Assembly: GCA_049658265.1 (NCBI GenBank)
Contig: JBASOM010000031.1
Coordinates: 1-27,380 of the forward strand
Length of the DNA: 27,380 nucleotides
Direction of reading: 5' to 3'
Origin: DTU063 sp001512695
GTDB lineage: Bacteria; Bacillota; Thermosediminibacteria; Thermosediminibacterales; Tepidanaerobacteraceae
Part shown: positions 22,734 through 27,380 of the stretch, one piece after another
Numbering within the stretch: position 1 is the stretch's first letter
How the letters are laid out: every line of letters starts with the position of its first letter
Position numbers and translations under genes: made by a program
The notes under the pieces: generated by a model
Seen by the model: the letters and a program-made list of their open reading frames with translations, nothing else
Database searches by the model: none
What the model was told of the DNA's origin: nothing

Positions 22734-23147
22734 TTATTTGAGAATCAGGAAAGATTTTAGGGTCTGTATCAGGGAAGTTAGTTCCGGTAATTTTGACTCA
22801 TCTTCAAGTAAAAAAACCTTGCGAGTAGCTGTCTCTGTACCACCGGAGGGAAAAGAAGCCTTTACCGTAATTATATTCTCTTTTGAGGAAATAGGCACCT
22901 GTGTCATGAAAATACCCGCCGCTCCGACAGAAAGTGACTTGCCCTCCTGGCGGCCATTTACCAAGACTACAATTTTTGCATTGGGAACAGTCTCGCCGGC
23001 CAGCAATATTCTGCTGGAAGAGGTCATTAAATTGTCTTTAGGTTCGTTTAACTTGATAAAATTTTTTACCTCGTCTGCTTTGGCTAAAGGAGAGAAAACA
23101 GTTAAAAGTATCGCAGCAATTAAAAAAGCTGTCAATGTTCTCCTCAT
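22734..23147 (-). CDS. Small secreted protein with Ig-like domain, inserted between walK and walH
   Basis: A 137-residue exported protein. Residues 1-25 form a clear signal peptide (MRRTLTAFLIAAILLTVFSP, then an LAKA-DE cleavage site). The mature part is a beta-rich domain of about 80 residues with the pattern of bacterial Ig-like or glucodextranase-B-like modules: KDNLMTSSSRILLAGETVPNA, KIVVLVNG and ENIITVKASFPSGG. A helical tail follows. ATG 23147 is set by GGGAG 6-7 nt upstream; the frame is open to 23207 without a ribosome site. In the standard wal operon walH follows walK directly, so this is an added gene. It lies 6 nt before walH and has its own upstream WalR-box array. Function unknown; a cell-wall-facing role is inferred. 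Confidence 0.82.
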   Translation of the reverse strand: MRRTLTAFLIAAILLTVFSPLAKADEVKNFIKLNEPKDNLMTSSSRILLAGETVPNAKIVVLVNGRQEGKSLSVGAAGIFMTQVPISSKENIITVKASFPSGGTETATRKVFLLEDESKLPELTSLIQTLKSFLILK

Positions 23148-23227
23148 GATAATCTCCCTTTCTGGAAATAAAAGGCATATTACCGGCTTTATTTCCCCTA
23201 TATTCAACTTAAGTTTAAAGCAATTAT

Positions 23228-23266
23228 GTTACAGATGTGTTACAAGCCGGTTAAAAACAAGTTACA
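23228..23266. promoter_or_regulatory. Four-repeat WalR-box array upstream of the secreted-protein gene
   Basis: GTTACA (23228), GTTACA (23239), GTTAAA (23250) and GTTACA (23261) recur at exactly 11-bp steps. On the minus strand they read TGTAAC-N5-TTTAAC-N5-TGTAAC-N5-TGTAAC, and three of the half-sites fit the WalR consensus TGTWAH with N5 spacing. The array starts 80 bp upstream of the secreted-protein start codon and lies 17 nt past the walK stop. A possible -10 (TGAATA or GAATAT) follows 21-23 nt after the last repeat. Confidence 0.65.
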
Positions 23267-23283
23267 TTTCCTCTTTATAGGTC

Positions 23284-25035
23284 TCAAGAGATTGTGGGAA
23301 TGCATACGGTTACGCAGGTCCCCTTGCCCGGCTCGCTATCTATTTGAATATCGCCATCGTGGGCCCGTATTATCTCCTGGGCAATCGATAGGCCAAGGCC
23401 AGTACCTCCCATTTCCCTCGACCTGGTCTTATCTACCCTGTAAAACCTTTCAAAAATCCTGGGCAGGTCTTCATTAGGTATTCCGATGCCCGTATCCTTA
23501 AAGGATATGCTTACCATGCTATCGGTATAATCAAGCCCTATAATGATTTTTCCGCCTTCAGGTGTGTATTTATTGGCATTGCTCAAGATGTTCTGAAACA
23601 CCTGCTCGATTTTATCCTTATCAACGAAAACTTCAGGTGATTTTTCTGGCAAATTGACTTCGAGCACTTGCCCTTTTCGCTGAATGTTGACTCTCATTTT
23701 TGTAATAACTTCATTCAATATGGCCACTGAATCCATGGCTTTTAGATCCCATTTGGTCTCCCGGTTGTCAAGGCGGGACAACTCCAGCAAATTGTTTACC
23801 AGGCGGGTCATTCGATCGGCCTCATTGTTTATCACGTTCATGAATTGATAGGAGAGCTCTTTTTCCTCCATCGCGCCGTCCAGCAGTGTTTCGGCATAAC
23901 TCTTTATCGTTGTCAGCGGGGTTCGGAGTTCGTGGGAAACATTGGCCACAAACTCCTTCCGCATGGCCTCCAATCGATGCTGTTTTGTTATATCTTGAAG
24001 GACCAGGATATGCCCTACTATCCGGTTTTTCCGCTTTAAAGGAGCATAAATACACTTTAGTATGGCATCTTTCACATGCACCAGTGTCTCGCTGCTGTCA
24101 AAGTCACTAGCTGAAAGCTGCTTCATATCTATCTTTAATAATCTTTCGAGTTTCGGTGAAAAGCCCTTGCCCGTATAATCCTCCTCCAGGGCCAGCATCT
24201 GCCTTGCCGCCGGATTTATGTGTATGACTACGCCTTCCTCATTTAATGCGATAACGCCATCCGCCATGTTGATGAGAATGGCCTCTAATTTTTCCTTTTC
24301 ATCGGATATTTCTTCCATGGTCTCTTTGAGGCGGGTGGTCAAAAAATTAAACATGTTCGTCAGTTTACCGATTTCATCGTCGGACTTTACCTCTATCTTC
24401 TGGTCAAAATCTCCCCTAGCAAGAGACGCAGCCTTTTTCGTGACTTCTTGAATGGGACCGGTTATGGTCTTTGAAAGGGCAAATCCCAACACACCCGTCA
24501 CCAGGAGGCTTATAAGGGTGGCCGTCAGCAATATTCGCTTGGTGCTGGAAATTGTATCGTAAATGCTTTTCATTGACGAAATCAGGTATATGATGCCGAT
24601 TACCGAATCTCCGTCCTTCACCGGATATGCGTAGTACATGTAAGGCATCTTAACCCTGGAATCTATTCGCGTATCCATTGACGCAGTCCCAAAGCTGGCT
24701 TGAGTTATTTCCGGAGTTAAAAGCTTCATGCCCCTTTGGAACCTGGTATCGTCAGTAGATGTGATGACACTGGCGGAGCCGTCCAATATGGCGATGCCCA
24801 TTTCCTGGCCAAAGCCCTTGATGACATCGTTAATTTCTTCGGGTCTGGGAACGGGGCTCAGGTGCCGTTGTATGTAGCCGGAGATGAGCTGGGCCTTGGC
24901 GTCCAACGTGTTTGAAAGGGTATCAATATGATATTTTTCAATAGATTGAACCAGGAAGATACCCACCACTTCCATGGCCAGCAAAATCAGCATTATATAT
25001 ATTACAACCAGTTTCCACTGGATGCTCTTGAACAT
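23284..25035 (-). CDS. walK: WalK (YycG) sensor histidine kinase
   Basis: A 583-residue membrane kinase that senses the state of cell-wall metabolism and phosphorylates WalR. Order of parts: membrane helix 9-30, an extracellular Cache-like domain of about 135 residues, second helix 167-188, HAMP 189-241, PAS domain about 246-350, the phospho-acceptor His at 368 in SHELRTPL, and the ATPase domain with the N box (NILSNANKYTPEGG), DTGIGIP and GGTGLGLSIA. The sequence VANVSHELRTPLTTIKSYAETLLDGA is very close to known WalK proteins. The start ATG 25035 follows AGGTGATG and lies 10 nt after the walR stop. The large external domain is as in Bacillus WalK rather than the minimal streptococcal form. 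Confidence 0.95.
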   Translation of the reverse strand: MFKSIQWKLVVIYIMLILLAMEVVGIFLVQSIEKYHIDTLSNTLDAKAQLISGYIQRHLSPVPRPEEINDVIKGFGQEMGIAILDGSASVITSTDDTRFQRGMKLLTPEITQASFGTASMDTRIDSRVKMPYMYYAYPVKDGDSVIGIIYLISSMKSIYDTISSTKRILLTATLISLLVTGVLGFALSKTITGPIQEVTKKAASLARGDFDQKIEVKSDDEIGKLTNMFNFLTTRLKETMEEISDEKEKLEAILINMADGVIALNEEGVVIHINPAARQMLALEEDYTGKGFSPKLERLLKIDMKQLSASDFDSSETLVHVKDAILKCIYAPLKRKNRIVGHILVLQDITKQHRLEAMRKEFVANVSHELRTPLTTIKSYAETLLDGAMEEKELSYQFMNVINNEADRMTRLVNNLLELSRLDNRETKWDLKAMDSVAILNEVITKMRVNIQRKGQVLEVNLPEKSPEVFVDKDKIEQVFQNILSNANKYTPEGGKIIIGLDYTDSMVSISFKDTGIGIPNEDLPRIFERFYRVDKTRSREMGGTGLGLSIAQEIIRAHDGDIQIDSEPGKGTCVTVCIPTIS

Positions 25036-25045
25036 CAGGCATCAC

Positions 25046-25735
25046 CTATTGTTTCTTAAAGTAGTAGCCTACACCCCGCTTGGTAATGATATATGTGGGA
25101 TTTGCAGCATCGTCTTCCACCTTCTCCCGAAGGCGCCTTATCGTTACATCAACCGTCCGAATGTCTCCGTAGTACTCGTAACCCCAGACTTCTTCCAAAA
25201 GCTGTTCCCGAGTGAACACCTGTCCGGCTTGGGTGGCCAGGTATTTAAACAGCTCGTACTCGCGGAAGGTTAGGTCTATGGGCTTGCCCCTCTTTCTCAC
25301 AACATAGCTCTTCAAATTCAAGTCCAAATCTCCCAGTTTTATGACCTCTTCGTGGTTTTCAGGCTCCGAAAGGGCTACGCGCCTTAGGTTTGCCTTTACC
25401 CTGGCCATGAGTTCCCGCATGCTAAAGGGCTTTGTGATGTAGTCATCGGCTCCCAGTTCCAGGCCCAAGACCTTGTCCACTTCTTCTCCCCTGGCAGTTA
25501 ACATGATAATGGGACTTGTTATCTTTTCCCGAAGTTTTTTGCACACGGAAAAGCCGTCCTGTTTAGGAAGCATTATATCTAAGAGGATTAAGTCGGGGTT
25601 TTCTTTTAGCCCGATTTTTACAGCCTCATCACCATCATAGGCCACCAGAACATTGTAGCCTTCCTTTGAAAGATTGTATTTGAGAATGTCCACGATCGGT
25701 TTTTCATCATCTACCACTAAAATTGTCTCATTCAA
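25046..25735 (-). CDS. walR: WalR (YycF) response regulator, OmpR/PhoB family
   Basis: A roughly 229-residue regulator of cell-wall hydrolase genes, usually essential. The receiver has acidic residues near 9-11, the phospho-acceptor D53 (LLDIMLP), T80 and K102 (TKPF). The winged-helix half ends in EYYGDIRTVDVTIRRLREK and RGVGYYF, which is almost identical to Bacillus WalR in the recognition helix, so the same DNA sites (TGTWAH-N5-TGTWAH) are expected. TTG 25735 was chosen because GGGGGTG lies 6 nt upstream and because homologues begin at this point; an ATG at 25750 touching the previous stop codon is also in frame. It is the second gene of the operon, tightly behind the peptidase gene. Confidence 0.95.
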   Translation of the reverse strand: MNETILVVDDEKPIVDILKYNLSKEGYNVLVAYDGDEAVKIGLKENPDLILLDIMLPKQDGFSVCKKLREKITSPIIMLTARGEEVDKVLGLELGADDYITKPFSMRELMARVKANLRRVALSEPENHEEVIKLGDLDLNLKSYVVRKRGKPIDLTFREYELFKYLATQAGQVFTREQLLEEVWGYEYYGDIRTVDVTIRRLREKVEDDAANPTYIITKRGVGYYFKKQ

Positions 25736-25750
25736 AAGCAACACCCCCAT

Positions 25751-26548
25751 CTAAGTAGTATTCGGTACAAATCGGTTTTTTCCTTCCGGAAAAAGTGCCG
25801 CTGCTTTTTGAAGAAAAATTTTATTGGCCGAATTTCCCTTTTTTAGGAGCAGCATTATATTCTTTAGCGCCAGCATGCCATCCTCTTTTGCCAAAAGATC
25901 GGTCATCTCCAAAGCACCCAAGTAGGCACTGGCCACATCCTGCAAATTGTCAAAATCACACATGATTTCCTCATAGCTGCAAACCTTATCTCCGGCCGGT
26001 TCAAAATCTTCAGCCAGGGTATAACCGGTCACCAGCCTTTCCACATACTGGGCCACACCTTCCGTGAACCAGCGGGGATGATTGCCTAAAGTGAGTGCAT
26101 CTACCACAAGATGGGTATATTCATGCACCATGGGGCCTTTTTCAAAAAAGACCTTTGCCATATCCTGATCTTGGCCTATCCATGCATCGGGAGACTGGAC
26201 ATAAATGACACCCCGGAAGTAAACTCCCTGGGTATTTTCATCCCGGGGCCAGTTAAATGCCGCCTGAAGACTAATACTGTCCGGAAATACCACGATTGGC
26301 GTTTTGCCCTTTGGATAAAAGTCAAAGTATTTTCCAACTATTTCATACGCCTTTTCCGCAGCATTTGCGACAATCGGAATACTGTCTTGGCTTTGAGCTT
26401 TGAAGAGGATAATGAAGTGAGGTGTGGCTATTAAATCATAGCCTTTTAGTTTGAAGGTGGCAATGGTAAAATGCTCATGAAAATAATAAACTCCCGATAC
26501 CAGTATAAAGCATAGGAGTACAATTGCAGTCAGCCTTTTTGCATTCAT
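25751..26548 (-). CDS. Membrane-anchored HExxH metallopeptidase, peptidase MA-like (gluzincin)
   Basis: A 265-residue protein with an N-terminal membrane anchor (about 5-22) and an external peptidase domain. The zinc motif HEYTH uses H142, E143 and H146, and the third ligand is probably E163 in WFTEGVAQYVE, 17 residues later, as in the MA-like gluzincins. The GPMVHEYTHLVVD context and the preceding GVYFRGVIYVQSP strand also match that group. The start ATG 26548 has a strong GGGGGAGGAG site. The stop codon (TAG) is directly followed by an ATG in the walR frame, so it is the first gene of the wal operon. The substrate is unknown; an extracytoplasmic role connected with cell-wall surveillance is inferred from position alone. 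Confidence 0.85.
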   Translation of the reverse strand: MNAKRLTAIVLLCFILVSGVYYFHEHFTIATFKLKGYDLIATPHFIILFKAQSQDSIPIVANAAEKAYEIVGKYFDFYPKGKTPIVVFPDSISLQAAFNWPRDENTQGVYFRGVIYVQSPDAWIGQDQDMAKVFFEKGPMVHEYTHLVVDALTLGNHPRWFTEGVAQYVERLVTGYTLAEDFEPAGDKVCSYEEIMCDFDNLQDVASAYLGALEMTDLLAKEDGMLALKNIMLLLKKGNSANKIFLQKAAALFPEGKNRFVPNTT

Positions 26549-26568
26549 CGACTTCTCCTCCCCCTATC

Positions 26569-26574
26569 ATTATA
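26569..26574 (-). promoter_or_regulatory. Possible second -10 box close to the wal operon start
   Basis: TATAAT on the minus strand (26574-26569) lies 20 bp before the peptidase start codon, downstream of the leader hairpin. No good -35 box is seen at 16-18 nt, so this would be a weak or activator-dependent promoter. Confidence 0.3.
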
Positions 26575-26643
26575 TTAAACCTTCACAGGATTTTCATTGG
26601 TAAATCATGTAGCGCACAGGATTATTGACACATTTTTACAAAA

Positions 26644-26666
26644 GAAAAAAAGGCGGCATAAGCCGC
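26644..26666 (-). terminator. Terminator-like hairpin in the wal operon leader
   Basis: On the minus strand GCGGC (26666-26662), TTAT and GCCGC (26657-26653) form a hairpin followed by C and a run of seven T, and flanking A and T can extend the stem. It lies between the WalR-box promoter and the first gene, about 100 bp before the start codon. It could attenuate the operon or simply block readthrough. Confidence 0.6.
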
Positions 26667-26717
26667 ATTTTTAAAAGGGGGGATCGTTTTGTTGTTGTTG
26701 CTGACTGCTGTGTCCTT

Positions 26718-26772
26718 ATTATAAATGATTATTATTAAGGAATTATTGCATTTATATTACAATTATGTTACA
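26718..26772 (-). promoter_or_regulatory. WalR-box array and -10 box upstream of the wal operon
   Basis: On the minus strand TGTAAC (26772-26767), TGTAAT (26761-26756) and TGCAAT (26750-26745) recur at 11-bp steps. The first two match the WalR consensus TGTWAH-N5-TGTWAH exactly. A consensus -10 TATAAT (26723-26718) follows 21 nt after the third repeat. This suggests WalR autoregulation of its operon. Confidence 0.65.
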
Positions 26773-26826
26773 AAATAGTATTTATATCGACAAAAAACAT
26801 CTATGTATTTTGCTTTGAATCATTCT

Positions 26827-26849
26827 AAAGGCCTCTGATGCAGCGGCCT
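26827..26849 (-). terminator. Weak hairpin after the yqhV-like gene
   Basis: On the minus strand AGGCC (26849-26845) can pair with GGCCT (26833-26829) around an 11-nt loop, followed by only TTTAG. It may end the yqhV-like transcript, but the stem is short and the T-tract poor. Confidence 0.35.
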
Positions 26850-26909
26850 CAACTGGCGAAATTCTACATAATATAATACATATACACAATTTGTACTTGG
26901 GCCAGCACT

Positions 26910-27173
26910 TTAGTTGGCAGATGTCCCGATTAATACCAATATTACTCCTACTAATATGATAAGGAGCTTCGCAAAGCTTAGTTTCCCTGAAAGGCCTGCA
27001 AGGCCCAGTAAGCTCACAGCCGTAAAAATCAACGGCCCGACAAGGCCTAAGGCGGCATTAATTCTCATGGCTTTTTCAACGCTTTTGCTTTGTATAAAAA
27101 GCAAGGCAGCCGTAAGCTCAATGAATGACGATATGAATCGTATAATGGCCATTGAAATCAAAATTGGATCCAC
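26910..27173 (-). CDS. YqhV-family (DUF2619) small membrane protein
   Basis: An 87-residue membrane protein that matches the YqhV family in length and pattern. It begins MDPILISMAIIRFISSFIELTAALL, followed by a basic loop with KAMRINAALGLVGP and two further hydrophobic stretches, so three membrane helices are likely. Homologues are common in spore-forming Firmicutes, often near the spoIIIA operon in Bacillus; the function is unknown. The start is GTG 27173, preceded by GGGGAGG. It lies upstream of the wal operon on the same strand, with about 360 bp of regulatory DNA between them. Confidence 0.82.
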   Translation of the reverse strand: MDPILISMAIIRFISSFIELTAALLFIQSKSVEKAMRINAALGLVGPLIFTAVSLLGLAGLSGKLSFAKLLIILVGVILVLIGTSAN

Positions 27174-27380
27174 AAAAATACCTCCCCATCAATACTGGCT
27201 TTCGTAACTGCCGACTCGTTAGAAATGACGACACCGCACCTATTATCGAAACCATTATCATTCTTAAAGTTTGGTGTAATCGTAGCAAAGGCAGCATTCA
27301 TGACGAAGCTTTTGCATTTCAGCGGGATGCCAAGCAGTCCCTATCCTCTGCGTAGCGCAAAACCAACTTCAAAACGAAAT
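27174..27380. other. Right-edge segment, no gene assigned
   Basis: Several frames stay open for 50-60 codons on both strands here, including one from ATG 27227 on the plus strand that reaches the window edge. None has a ribosome site or a family pattern I recognise. It may contain the end or start of a gene that continues outside the window. Confidence 0.4.

Noticed and set aside
26691..26726. Plus-strand 11-codon leucine-rich peptide after AGGGGGG (TTG start)
   Set aside because: There is no plus-strand gene downstream to regulate, the peptide comes from a simple TTG repeat, and it overlaps the minus-strand promoter.
1..27380. CRISPR array, tRNA genes, insertion sequence or prophage
   Set aside because: No regularly spaced repeats beyond the short ones listed, no cloverleaf-like segments or transposase patterns, and no terminal inverted repeats were seen on either strand.

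Overview
The window looks like a piece of chromosome from a low-GC, anaerobic, Gram-positive bacterium of the class Clostridia. A thermophilic Thermosediminibacterales or Thermoanaerobacterales-like host would fit, but that is only an impression. The grounds are a complete WalR/WalK/WalH/WalI cell-wall stress locus, a YqhV-family gene, an S-box (SAM-I) riboswitch, strong purine-rich Shine-Dalgarno sites with several TTG and GTG starts, and sulfide-dependent homocysteine genes typical of anaerobes. I see no rRNA, tRNA, CRISPR array or intact insertion sequence.

Layout. 1-4.4 kb (minus): a type IV pilus or type II secretion-like operon, pilB-pilT-pilC-pseudopilin, cut by the left edge. It is preceded by an exact 27-bp tandem duplication that carries two copies of the same sigma-A promoter. 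4.6-7.3 kb: pdxS (vitamin B6 synthesis, no pdxT beside it), divergent from a MocR/PdxR-type regulator. 7.3-12.7 kb: single genes, namely a GntR/FCD regulator, a small hypothetical ORF, a DegV/FakB lipid-binding protein, a flavin reductase-like protein, a small membrane protein, spermidine synthase, the biotin transporter subunit BioY, an unannotated 27-codon ORF and rlmH. Several are separated by clear terminators.

12.8-15.2 kb (plus): promoter, SAM-I riboswitch, intrinsic terminator, then a COG1900 homocysteine-synthesis protein, a two-cluster ferredoxin and a UPF0280/COG2122 protein. This is the gene set proposed to make homocysteine from aspartate semialdehyde and sulfide, here placed under SAM control. 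A convergent polar amino-acid ABC transporter operon follows (15.2-17.6 kb, minus). A gene-poor stretch (17.6-18.0 kb) holds a 47-codon ORF that ends on an in-phase A-AAA-AAA heptamer.

18.0-26.8 kb (minus): the wal locus. Transcription order is a membrane-anchored HExxH peptidase, walR, walK, a small secreted Ig-like protein, walH, walI, terminator, then a DUF362 ferredoxin protein and the HtrA protease. WalJ, which usually follows walI, is absent and the DUF362 gene sits in that place. Two arrays of 11-bp-spaced repeats matching the WalR box (TGTWAH-N5-TGTWAH) lie inside this locus. One is upstream of the peptidase gene, followed by a -10 box and then a leader terminator hairpin. The other, with four half-sites, lies between walK and the secreted-protein gene. 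Together they suggest WalR autoregulation plus an internal WalR-controlled promoter for the extra secreted factor. A YqhV-family gene lies near the right edge.
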